Assembly: GCF_000331305.1 (NCBI RefSeq)
Contig: NZ_KB217483.1
Span: 43,534-107,533 of the forward strand
Length of the DNA stretch: 64,000 nt
Reading direction: 5' to 3'
DNA from: Calothrix sp. PCC 7103
GTDB lineage: Bacteria > Cyanobacteriota > Cyanobacteriia > Cyanobacteriales > Nostocaceae
The notes below the pieces were generated by a model. It had not been told where the DNA came from and searched no databases. It worked only from the letters and a program-made list of their open reading frames with translations. Of this stretch, positions 27,120 through 35,002 are shown piece by piece (position 1 is the first letter of the stretch; each line of letters begins with the position of its first letter). The translations under genes and the position numbers were made by a program.

Positions 27120-28700
27120 TTAACTACCAAACAAAACCTCTGGCTGTTTAACCCAACGACTTTTATCAGGTGATGACGCTGGACGCGCGTAAACAGCTTT
27201 ATTGCGAATCTCAATAATTTTATCTTCTTCACGAATCATGCTGGGAGTGAAATTATACCGCTGTTCTAGAAAATCTTGTACAGTCACCTTGAGAGGTTGT
27301 TTCTCCAATTCCCCATGATAGAATTGTTTTGAATTTTGATAAAATGCTTCTTCTGCCGTCTTCCTTACAAGCAACGCAATTTCAGCCGGAGTTAGAAGTT
27401 TGGTTTCAGACAGCAGGCGCCACCAATCTTTATCATTGAAATCCAGTCCTGGGAAATATTTAGCTAAGTGCAATTTAAAAATTTCATACCTGGCGCCAGT
27501 ATGAGGAAGGTCTACAAAAATAATTTCGTCGAAGCGGCGAACTAACTCAGGAGGTAGAAATTCTAATCTGTTAACTGTTGCCATCACTAGTACTTGAGAA
27601 GTTCGCTCTTGCATCCAAGTTAAAAGTTTTCCTGCCAACTGACGGGATACACCACCATCGCTATCTGAGTCAAACCCAGCAAATCCTTTGTCAAAGTCAT
27701 CGAAGTAGAGAACTAAACCATACTCACCACTGGCATCACAGAATTGTAAAAATTCTCGTAAATTTTTTCTCGACTCGTAAGCTGTTGCACCACGCAAGCC
27801 TGCCCAGTCAGCAGCGACCATCGGTACACCCATTTTAGAAGCTGCGAGTTTCGCACTTAGAGATTTTCCTGTTCCTGGTGGTCCCCAAAGAATCATTCCC
27901 TTGGGAAATAGAAGATTATGATGCTTTGCTTCGGGTTTGAGAAGGGCAGCCGCGCGCTCTAAAATTTCTTCTAATAAATCTAAACCTCCAGCCTCTGGTA
28001 CGTCTGGTTCGTTAATAAATTCGATACCCTGACCTTTGAGCTTACCTTTTTTGTAAGCTAAAACTGCATTTGTTAGTTCTTCAAGGGTATGGGCAAACTC
28101 TAAAGACCGAGACAGCAGCATTTCAAGCTCCCCCATTGGTATCCCTAAACAGGTACGAATTAAAGTTTCAAACTTTGCATCCAAATCGAATCTTGTTTCT
28201 ATAAGCTTTTTAATTGCTTCCCGAATTTCTGTAATATTTGGCAGTGTGTAACTAATTGCTGGAAGTAGCGGCGCCACATATGAAGGAAATTCAGCATAAC
28301 TTTCCATACAAACTAGAAATTGCTGATTATTATTCGCTCTCAAGCTGTAAACTAAGTTACTTAATACCGCTGTTGTTTTCTGTGAAAATTTACCTATAGC
28401 ATCAGGTGAAATCACACCTTCAAAAACAAATATTCCTGGCGCCTGTTCATGTTCCAATAACCAAACTAAACCTGATGTACATTCGGCATTGGTTGGTATT
28501 AGCCGTGTAAATTCCACTACTTGCTGCAAATGAGTATAACCTTGATTCCAAAAATATAAGGATAATTTGCGACTCTGAGCGACTTCATAGAAAAACTCCA
28601 GCACTTTCATCCGTTCGGTAAGTGGTGCTTCTATAGCAACAACTGTTTGTCCCTGGTCAAACAGCACTGGTAAATCTTTGGGTTTCATGACTATTTCCAA
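27120..28700 (-). CDS. Ycf46-like AAA+ ATPase
   Basis: A 526-residue AAA+ protein. The N-terminal ~200 residues match the Ycf46-type lid, and the AAA+ module has Walker A WGPPGTGKSLSAK (about 275), Walker B VLYFDDFDKGF, sensor VLVMATVNR and the Arg finger in PPELVRRFDEIIF. Ycf46 is a cyanobacterial/plastid ATPase of uncertain function. Here it sits inside a type IV secretion operon, overlapping the start of a nuclease-like gene by 10 bp. A VirB11-type ATPase was not recognised, so this ATPase may serve assembly or substrate handling in its place; that is inference. It looks intact. Confidence 0.85.
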   Translation of the reverse strand: MEIVMKPKDLPVLFDQGQTVVAIEAPLTERMKVLEFFYEVAQSRKLSLYFWNQGYTHLQQVVEFTRLIPTNAECTSGLVWLLEHEQAPGIFVFEGVISPDAIGKFSQKTTAVLSNLVYSLRANNNQQFLVCMESYAEFPSYVAPLLPAISYTLPNITEIREAIKKLIETRFDLDAKFETLIRTCLGIPMGELEMLLSRSLEFAHTLEELTNAVLAYKKGKLKGQGIEFINEPDVPEAGGLDLLEEILERAAALLKPEAKHHNLLFPKGMILWGPPGTGKSLSAKLAASKMGVPMVAADWAGLRGATAYESRKNLREFLQFCDASGEYGLVLYFDDFDKGFAGFDSDSDGGVSRQLAGKLLTWMQERTSQVLVMATVNRLEFLPPELVRRFDEIIFVDLPHTGARYEIFKLHLAKYFPGLDFNDKDWWRLLSETKLLTPAEIALLVRKTAEEAFYQNSKQFYHGELEKQPLKVTVQDFLEQRYNFTPSMIREEDKIIEIRNKAVYARPASSPDKSRWVKQPEVLFGS

Positions 28701-29581
28701 TAATTGGGTAAGTAAGTTTTGCGATAATCAGCGCGCGCCCATTTTTTCGCTTGCTTGGTAGTCCACATTGGGTCAGTTGGTAAGTTGGGTATATTTTGCA
28801 ACTGTGTAAGATAAATGCGGTCATCTGCTACTTGTGCCAAAACAGAAGCTATCACCTTGCAGCAACGAAGCGGATATTTAACAGCTTGCTTCTCACTGAA
28901 ACGAATTACTATCCAGTTGCTGTTGGTGAAAAATGCATTTCTGGTATCGTCTTTTCCTTGGTCGGTACAGTGATGAGGCGCCTTCGTATTTCCAACGTAG
29001 GGTTCATCAATTTCAATATCTATGCTTAAACCGCTTGTATGTAATAATACAAAATCCGCAGAATAAGGATAAGAAAATTCTGGATTTTGGAATGCTACAC
29101 CTTGAATCACCGAAGGAAATATACGGTTAATAACCTGATAAAATGATTGTTCGGAAACACCCGCAGGAGCATCACTTTGACCAGTTGGTTGTAAAACTTT
29201 ACCATTAAGCCACTGACTAAGTTCAATTTCGTTTCGTTGTTTGTTTATTACGGTGGTTGGTTGGCGATGAGAAATGTTCTTGACTACTGCTGGTTTGGGG
29301 TAATTAGGAGATATAATACAAATCACACCTAAACTAATTGATAACCAAACAAGTGTAATTAACCATAGCGGAGATAAAAGTCTGAAAGATAAAGGGATGA
29401 GAAAACCAACCAGCAAGAACAATACCTGAATATATATGGATGAGGAAGATTTTGAAGTTAAGAATGTTGTTTGCGATAGCTTTGGTATTGAGTGAGAGCC
29501 TTTAACGTTATATGTATTATTTTTGGCTAGAAATTTAAGTATTAAAGAAGGGTAAAGTATTACGGGATAACATTTACTCAC
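28691..29581 (-). CDS. Membrane-anchored protein with nuclease-like C-terminal domain
   Basis: A 296-residue protein. Residues ~50-95 hold two hydrophobic segments (VLFLLVGFLIPLSF, LWLITLVWLSISLGVICII). The C-terminal ~150 residues include YSADFVLLHTSGLSIDIEID and NAFFTNSNWIVIRFSEKQAV, a pattern like a PD-(D/E)XK or very-short-patch-repair-type fold (D, then E-x-D, then a hydrophobic strand). A Lys in the third catalytic place is not obvious. It overlaps the AAA+ gene by 10 bp and the VirB9-like gene by 8 bp, so the three are one translation unit. It may be a DNA-processing or defence-type component tied to the membrane. The nuclease call is moderate. Confidence 0.6.
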   Translation of the reverse strand: MSKCYPVILYPSLILKFLAKNNTYNVKGSHSIPKLSQTTFLTSKSSSSIYIQVLFLLVGFLIPLSFRLLSPLWLITLVWLSISLGVICIISPNYPKPAVVKNISHRQPTTVINKQRNEIELSQWLNGKVLQPTGQSDAPAGVSEQSFYQVINRIFPSVIQGVAFQNPEFSYPYSADFVLLHTSGLSIDIEIDEPYVGNTKAPHHCTDQGKDDTRNAFFTNSNWIVIRFSEKQAVKYPLRCCKVIASVLAQVADDRIYLTQLQNIPNLPTDPMWTTKQAKKWARADYRKTYLPNYWK

Positions 29582-30320
29582 TTATTGGCATTGAATTTAA
29601 ATTAGGTTTGGGCGCCGGGTTTTTAATATTGTCTTCGATTCCTAATAATCCTATTTCTGTGAGGACTGGTAAAGGAAGATTGACTTTTTGTGCAATTTCA
29701 ACCAAAGTTTGGGAAGATGTATTTCGAGCAATTGCTAAAAATTCTCTGACCTTAAATACTATTGGGTCGCGCGTTGGAGCATAGCCAAGTCGTACCGCAG
29801 CAACTAAACCACGTTCGATGTCGCTTAGTGTAGCTCTACGGAATAAACCAACTTCCAAGGTTTGCCTTTGTTGCTCAATTCCTGATACTGCTGCTATATC
29901 TATAGTGCTGTACTTGGGTGAATTTTTTCCAGCTTGAAGGTTGAAGGTATATAATCGCACGTTACCATTGGCTGTTTTTGTTTTGACGAATAAATTGGTA
30001 ACGCTTGCTGTTGTTAAGTTGGGAAATTGTAATGGCTTTATGCGGCGTAAAAATATAGTTGTTGCTCGACCAGCTTCTAATGGTGCGTCTGTGGCGTAAG
30101 TAAAGCGACTAGGGTCTGCCAGAAAAATTTGGGTAATCTGTTCATTAACACTAGAAAAATCTATCGCTGTTGCTCTACCTGTCCAAACTTGAAGATTTAT
30201 TGCTTTTTCAGTAACGCTCTGACTTGGACTAGTTGTTAAGGCGCCTGGTTGTTGTGCATTTACAGAAAACGAAACTGTAATTAACCCAAATGTAATAACG
30301 CAAAAAATTCCTGTCTTCAT
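29574..30320 (-). CDS. VirB9/TraK-like outer-core protein
   Basis: A 248-residue exported protein with signal peptide (GLITVSFSVNAQQ, residues ~1-23). The following beta-rich part (WTGRATAIDFSS, IFLADPSRFTY, RATTIFLRRIKPLQFP) is typical of VirB9/TraK/TrbG subunits that contact VirB10 in the outer-membrane core. It is 9 bp downstream of the VirB10-like gene and 8 bp overlaps the next. A canonical VirB9 C-terminal domain is not clear, so TraK-like is equally possible. Confidence 0.7.
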   Translation of the reverse strand: MKTGIFCVITFGLITVSFSVNAQQPGALTTSPSQSVTEKAINLQVWTGRATAIDFSSVNEQITQIFLADPSRFTYATDAPLEAGRATTIFLRRIKPLQFPNLTTASVTNLFVKTKTANGNVRLYTFNLQAGKNSPKYSTIDIAAVSGIEQQRQTLEVGLFRRATLSDIERGLVAAVRLGYAPTRDPIVFKVREFLAIARNTSSQTLVEIAQKVNLPLPVLTEIGLLGIEDNIKNPAPKPNLNSMPISE

Positions 30321-30329
30321 TGGTCTATC

Positions 30330-31952
30330 TCAACGTGAAATTTCAAAGAAACTATTGAAAAATATGGAAACTTTTGTTCCAGCAGGTACAATCGCGACGT
30401 TAGGGCGATTCTCTAATTCATTAGAAGTTTTATCCGCACGCTTGCTTAAACGTTCCTGCATTGGTTTGAAAAATCCTTCTACTGCTGCTGCCAAGACATC
30501 TGGTTTACCGGCGCCAGTTATTATAGTTTGACTGCTAAACCCACCATTATTAACGGTAGTAGAAGATTGAGTTTGGTTTTGGTTAAAAACTTCACCTGCA
30601 CGACTCGCGGCGCCAAGTAAACCAATCAAAATATCTTGTTGTGCTAACGAGGCGCCTAATGCTTCAATTGATTGTGCAATTAGAGGTTTATTATCTTCGC
30701 CTCGAATTAAAATTACATCCCTCGGAATGGGTTGTTGTTTAACTTGACCGTAACTATCGATATAAACAATTGCAATCACACTTTGTTGAACTAGCTTGTT
30801 AGCTTTAGATACAGAATCCACTTCTGTAATTAAAATTACTCCTTTGGGAATTGCTACACGGTTATCAGTTGATAAAACATCTTGCTGTAATCGCACTGCA
30901 AATCGACCTTGATTTTTATTTTCAGGCGCCCAAATCATTGGAACTAACACAGAGCCTTGTGCTGTTGTACCGATTTGAACTTGCATAGGTTGTGTAATCG
31001 ATTCCTTGGCAGTTAAAGTCAAGTTTTGATTGCCTGTAAGAGGAGTACGATTTAAAATTCCCCATTCTCCTGGTGTTTGGGTTGTTTGCTGAGTGTCAGT
31101 AGTCGGCTCCTTTGAGTCACTAACATAAACAACAGGAATTGTTGCTTGTTTAGTAGTTGCATCTAGCACAGTATCTTTAGTTGTATTTACTGTGTTTGTC
31201 GAACTAACAATATTATTCTTACTAACGTTGGTGGCAATAGGATTTTGAGGTAAAGCTTGTGTTGACTCAGAAGGTTGACTTGCTTCTATCTTTCCATTTG
31301 CTACGGTTTGTTGCCCTAAAGTCGCAAGTTCTTTCCATCGCTCGAATGGGTCAATTGGTTTTGGTTTTGTTTGTGTTGAAGTAGCAACAATTTTGGGTTG
31401 TATTATTTTTGGCTGTTGTAAGGGCGTTGGTACTGATACTTGTTCTCTAATAATTCTAGGTGGTGGAGGGTTGATATTACTAGCTCGTAAAACTGGTGCT
31501 GGTCTTCTAACAGTTGTGGGAGTAGAGGGTTTAGAAGAAATTGGTCTTTGTTGCGGCGCCTTTTCTGTACGGCTAGCTTGATTTCGCAATGCTAGTTCTG
31601 CTTTCAAGCGCGCGGCTTCATCACTGGAACCTTCTGCAAAAACAGATGATGTAGGTTTTGGAGTGACTACAGGTTTTGCAATTTGTTTGGGTGCGAAAAA
31701 GATTGACCATGCCATCCAACCAAAACCCATTACACCACCCACCAACAAAGCTACTATGGCACCTCTCACAAGCGGGTTTTCGCTGCTATCAACTGGTTCT
31801 GCTTGTTCCCCGTCTCGTTGGATTAAATACTCAGTGTCAATTAAAGCAACTTGTTTAGGGTTGTATCCAGATATTTCTAATTCTTCCTCTGCTGTTAATT
31901 CTTCTTCTAACAATTGATTGTCAGAATTTTCTTGTAAGCTTTCTTGATTCAT
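30330..31952 (-). CDS. virB10: VirB10/TrbI-like scaffold protein
   Basis: A 540-residue bitopic protein. A cytosolic N-terminus is followed by one membrane segment (AIVALLVGGVMGFGWMAWSIFF, ~residues 67-88), a long Pro/Thr-rich periplasmic linker, and a C-terminal beta-barrel-like domain with VLVPMIWAPENKNQGRFAVRL, KGVILITEV and GKPDVLAAAVEGFFKPM. VirB10 spans both membranes and gates the channel. Gene order directly before VirB9-like and after VirB8-like agrees. The linker is longer than average. Intact. Confidence 0.85.
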   Translation of the reverse strand: MNQESLQENSDNQLLEEELTAEEELEISGYNPKQVALIDTEYLIQRDGEQAEPVDSSENPLVRGAIVALLVGGVMGFGWMAWSIFFAPKQIAKPVVTPKPTSSVFAEGSSDEAARLKAELALRNQASRTEKAPQQRPISSKPSTPTTVRRPAPVLRASNINPPPPRIIREQVSVPTPLQQPKIIQPKIVATSTQTKPKPIDPFERWKELATLGQQTVANGKIEASQPSESTQALPQNPIATNVSKNNIVSSTNTVNTTKDTVLDATTKQATIPVVYVSDSKEPTTDTQQTTQTPGEWGILNRTPLTGNQNLTLTAKESITQPMQVQIGTTAQGSVLVPMIWAPENKNQGRFAVRLQQDVLSTDNRVAIPKGVILITEVDSVSKANKLVQQSVIAIVYIDSYGQVKQQPIPRDVILIRGEDNKPLIAQSIEALGASLAQQDILIGLLGAASRAGEVFNQNQTQSSTTVNNGGFSSQTIITGAGKPDVLAAAVEGFFKPMQERLSKRADKTSNELENRPNVAIVPAGTKVSIFFNSFFEISR

Positions 31953-31961
31953 AAAATATTT

Positions 31962-32705
31962 TTATTTATTGAGTGTAAATTCAGTAATTTTAGTAATTTC
32001 TAAACCTGCGCTTCTTATTTCATACAGTTGTTGTTCTAGAGTGGAAGCATTGGCAGCAAGTGGGGAGGGAATGTCTACTGCTTGTAAGGTAAAAGTGCGG
32101 TTAATTGGAATTTCTTCATCTGCACCACCAGAAAGATTTACGATGACGCGCGTTGCGACCATATCAACTTCCCACTCACCAGTCTTGATTTGTCTTGGTG
32201 CCGAAAGGTAGGAAATAATAATCTTAGAGCGAACTTGACCTGCAAATACGCGCGTTGGTGTAATATCAGCCAAAGCTTGTAACGCAGCTTGACGAAACCC
32301 ATCTTTTCCACCTTGAATTAAAAATGAACCAAAGTAAGCATTAGTAGTAATACGCTTACCCTTACCAACATCTCGTCCTTTATCTAGTTCTTTAGTTCCA
32401 GGGATTACACCATCCCAGTTAAAAGTTAACTCTGCCCACTGTCTAACAGTATTTTTGACAACTTCCGGTTGACGGTATAAATAATCTTGCTCGGACATTA
32501 CTAAAGCATGACCATTTACCAACTGAACGAAAGTAGTTTTTCGTGCAGCTAGTTGATTGACCCTAAAACTCAGAAATAACACAAACAAAAAGCTTAATAA
32601 ACTAAAAACAGTCAGCCCGATAAAACATAGGGGTAAGATATCTTTAGAATCAAGTAATATTGATGGTCGCTTAACTCGTTGTAAAGATTTCAGCATAAAA
32701 AACAC
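31962..32705 (-). CDS. VirB8/TraE-like inner-membrane protein
   Basis: A 247-residue protein with one N-terminal membrane segment (PLCFIGLTVFSLLSFLFVLFLS, ~residues 26-47) and a periplasmic domain with VNGHALVMSEQDYLYRQPEVVKN and VDMVATRVIVNLS, in the position and fold style of VirB8/TraE/TrbF. It assembles the inner-membrane complex. It follows VirB6-like with an 8-bp gap and precedes VirB10 with a 9-bp gap. Confidence 0.7.
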   Translation of the reverse strand: MFFMLKSLQRVKRPSILLDSKDILPLCFIGLTVFSLLSFLFVLFLSFRVNQLAARKTTFVQLVNGHALVMSEQDYLYRQPEVVKNTVRQWAELTFNWDGVIPGTKELDKGRDVGKGKRITTNAYFGSFLIQGGKDGFRQAALQALADITPTRVFAGQVRSKIIISYLSAPRQIKTGEWEVDMVATRVIVNLSGGADEEIPINRTFTLQAVDIPSPLAANASTLEQQLYEIRSAGLEITKITEFTLNK

Positions 32706-32713
32706 AGTACTAA

Positions 32714-33826
32714 CTAAATTTTTCCAACTAATCCTGTTGTGACAGCAACGATACCATCAAAAGCTGCATTGACTAACGCAGGAACTCTACTATTAATACC
32801 TGTATAAAGCGCAACTCCACCACCACCTGCAATTAGTAGTGCCAAAGCTGGAGCAAAAATACTTATAAACGTTAAAAAAGCTAAATCAGAAGCACTTTGG
32901 GCGCCAGCAGCGACAATTACCGTTGCAGCTAAACCGACTACAATGTTGTAACCGAGTTGCACACCAAACAAGGCAATAAAACCACTTGCCCAAGCCCATA
33001 TTGGTTTTGAGCCAAGTGGTAGTAAACTCAATCCCAAAGCGATGGGTGCAAAAGTTGCAGTCATAATTAATGCAGCTTCCAAAATGTTGACAAAAGCCCA
33101 CTGAAGTGCATAGAGAAAGGTAATTAAAATTAGAGAAATTGATGCACTAAAAACGGCGCCTGGATTCTGTACAAAATTGGTTAACTCCGCAACGGCTTTG
33201 CGCGCTTCTTCTAACGGCCCATTGTTTTGTTTTTCAGCCGAAGCAAGAATTTGCTCGACTACTGGTCTTTTTTCTTGGAGACAATCTGTAAGAGGTTTAC
33301 CTGTTTTACCCTGACACTCAGCATAAACAGTAGATATTTGAGTTTTGACGCTTTGAGTCAGGGTAACGTTAGATATTGCACTTTTAAAAGTTGTATCAGC
33401 TAGTTGAATGTTGAGAACAGCAGTAACTTGCTGATGACCAATATTCCGTATTAGGAGAACAGATTGAGAAAGCAAATAGCCATTATTGCCCAAGAATAAA
33501 GCAATAACTAGAGGATAGACGAGTGATGCTGCTAATTCTGACCACAAAAACCGCTTTTCTTGATAATCAGAAGCCATTTTGACAGCAAGGAGAATAATAC
33601 TCAAAGCCGCAAGGGTAGTGCCAAGATTACATAATCCTGCCCATAAGGCGCTGTCTTGGTTAATTGCATCTCCCCATGCCTTATTCCACGATTCAACAGT
33701 TTGCTTGCTTAGTTCGATACTACTTGTTACCAAAGTAATACCTACTGCAGCCGATGCAGAATTTTCATTAGGTGTAGATTGAGCAATTAAGGTGGGAAAT
33801 AGCATGGAAGTTAAGAATTTTACCAC
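32714..33826 (-). CDS. VirB6/TrbL-like polytopic membrane protein
   Basis: A 370-residue protein with about six hydrophobic segments (for example AALSIILLAVKMAS, LVYPLVIALFLG, SISLILITFLYALQWAFVNIL, ALIMTATFAPIALGLSLLP and the C-terminal pair ending AGGGGVALYTG). A loop with NIQLADTTFKSAISNVTLTQSVKTQ is extracytoplasmic. This matches VirB6/TrbL channel proteins in size and topology. It lies between the VirB5-like and VirB8-like genes. Confidence 0.8.
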   Translation of the reverse strand: MVKFLTSMLFPTLIAQSTPNENSASAAVGITLVTSSIELSKQTVESWNKAWGDAINQDSALWAGLCNLGTTLAALSIILLAVKMASDYQEKRFLWSELAASLVYPLVIALFLGNNGYLLSQSVLLIRNIGHQQVTAVLNIQLADTTFKSAISNVTLTQSVKTQISTVYAECQGKTGKPLTDCLQEKRPVVEQILASAEKQNNGPLEEARKAVAELTNFVQNPGAVFSASISLILITFLYALQWAFVNILEAALIMTATFAPIALGLSLLPLGSKPIWAWASGFIALFGVQLGYNIVVGLAATVIVAAGAQSASDLAFLTFISIFAPALALLIAGGGGVALYTGINSRVPALVNAAFDGIVAVTTGLVGKI

Positions 33827-33849
33827 AGAGACGCAGAGTACACAGAGAG
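33822..33849. repeat. 27-28 bp dispersed repeat, plus orientation
   Basis: ACCACAGAGACGCAGAGTAC... A perfect 27-nt inverted match lies at 34892-34918, so the pair flanks the VirB5-like gene. Words like this are scattered through Nostocales genomes (from memory). Confidence 0.85.
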
Positions 33850-33855
33850 AATATT

Positions 33856-34695
33856 TTAGTTAGATGAATCTTTACCAAGTACGACGCCTCCTGGCATAAC
33901 TAATAATGCTCCTTGAGATATGGCGCCGTTACCGCTTGCAATTGCACTTTGGCGTTCTCTGGTATTAGCAGCGTTAAGTTCCTGTGCTGTTTGAGCGTTT
34001 AAAGTTAGCCCTAACGCTCTGTCTTGTCGCGCTTGTGATGCTTCCTGTAACTGCAAGTTGGCAATAGTCGCGTTGTTTTTTAGCTGTCGAGAGATGTTTT
34101 GTAGAATGTGCTGTGAGGTATCTGTATTTTGGGAGTCGTCTGACATTTGGCTTGATTCAAGTTCAGAGTTAGCACTTTGCTCAAGTGTTTCCTTTGATTT
34201 ATTTTGAGCAGTTTTAGAAAGAGTTTTAAGTTGTGCAAAGTCAATTGCTCCAACTCTTTCGCTTTGATGAGCTAAATCTTCACGTATTGCGTATGAGTTG
34301 GGGATATTGTTCTCAAGTTTATTATTATTTACTCCATCTTCGGGCAAGGCGCCTTTCATTATTTCCCCGACGACTTGACCCAAATCAGGCACTTGGACTG
34401 AACCAATTGCATTTTGAACGAGTTGTGCGATACCACCGAAAAAATCACCTCGAAGAAAAGAATGTACATCATTGATAAATCCGTTAATTTGGTTTGATGA
34501 GTTTTTGTCGAACGATGCGGTTGCAGTTTGAGTGACATTACGACTTTCTGCCGTATCTAAAGTTGCTGCTACTGATGAATTGATAACAGTCAAGCTTAAG
34601 CTCAAAAGCGTTATGCCAATTACAGAAACGCTTTTGATTTGTCGATTCAGTCTACGTATAAGTAAGCGTTTCTTTTTTATTGTTTTTGTATTCAT
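33856..34695 (-). CDS. Secreted VirB5/TrbJ-like protein
   Basis: The start is the ATG at 34695, which has GAAGGAG about 6 nt upstream; the upstream ATG 34710 is less good. The ~279-residue product has a signal segment (VSVIGITLLSLSLTVINSSVA) and then helical, Gln/Asn-rich segments (QHILQNISRQLKNNATIANLQLQEASQARQ), typical of VirB5/TrbJ minor pilins. It would sit at the pilus tip or in the periplasm. It is between VirB4 and VirB6 genes and flanked by inverted dispersed repeats. Confidence 0.7.
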   Translation of the reverse strand: MNTKTIKKKRLLIRRLNRQIKSVSVIGITLLSLSLTVINSSVAATLDTAESRNVTQTATASFDKNSSNQINGFINDVHSFLRGDFFGGIAQLVQNAIGSVQVPDLGQVVGEIMKGALPEDGVNNNKLENNIPNSYAIREDLAHQSERVGAIDFAQLKTLSKTAQNKSKETLEQSANSELESSQMSDDSQNTDTSQHILQNISRQLKNNATIANLQLQEASQARQDRALGLTLNAQTAQELNAANTRERQSAIASGNGAISQGALLVMPGGVVLGKDSSN

Positions 34696-34710
34696 TATTA
34701 ACTCCTTCAT

Positions 34711-35002
34711 TGAGGCGCCTCTGTAACAATCTCATTAAATTTGGTAAACTCTCTCTTCCCACTCCTACCTTTGTGTCCTACCCTGCGGGAAAACCTCCGG
34801 TTTACGTGTCTTTGTGGTGAGACCAGTTGGCGGTGTCGGCTTCCGTCCCGCCAAACTGGCGAACCCGAAGGGTTCATCCCTCTTATGTTTTTCTCTGTGT
34901 ACTCTGCGTCTCTGTGGTAATAATCCTTATCATTAAATTTGTAGTTTTATGAAACGAACCACAAAGGCACAAAGGACACGAAGGAAGAGAGAAAGAGGTT
35001 GT
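34711..35002. repeat. Repeat-rich intergenic region
   Basis: About 290 bp made largely of dispersed words: CCTTTGTGTCCTACCCTG, a G+C-rich block with CCGCCAAACTGGCGAACCCG near 34850, the 27-bp repeat at 34892-34918, and CCACAAAGGCACAAAGGACA near 34968. It interrupts the conjugation operon; no gene. Confidence 0.7.
34892..34918. repeat. 27-bp dispersed repeat, minus orientation
   Basis: Perfect reverse complement of 33822-33848. Confidence 0.85.
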
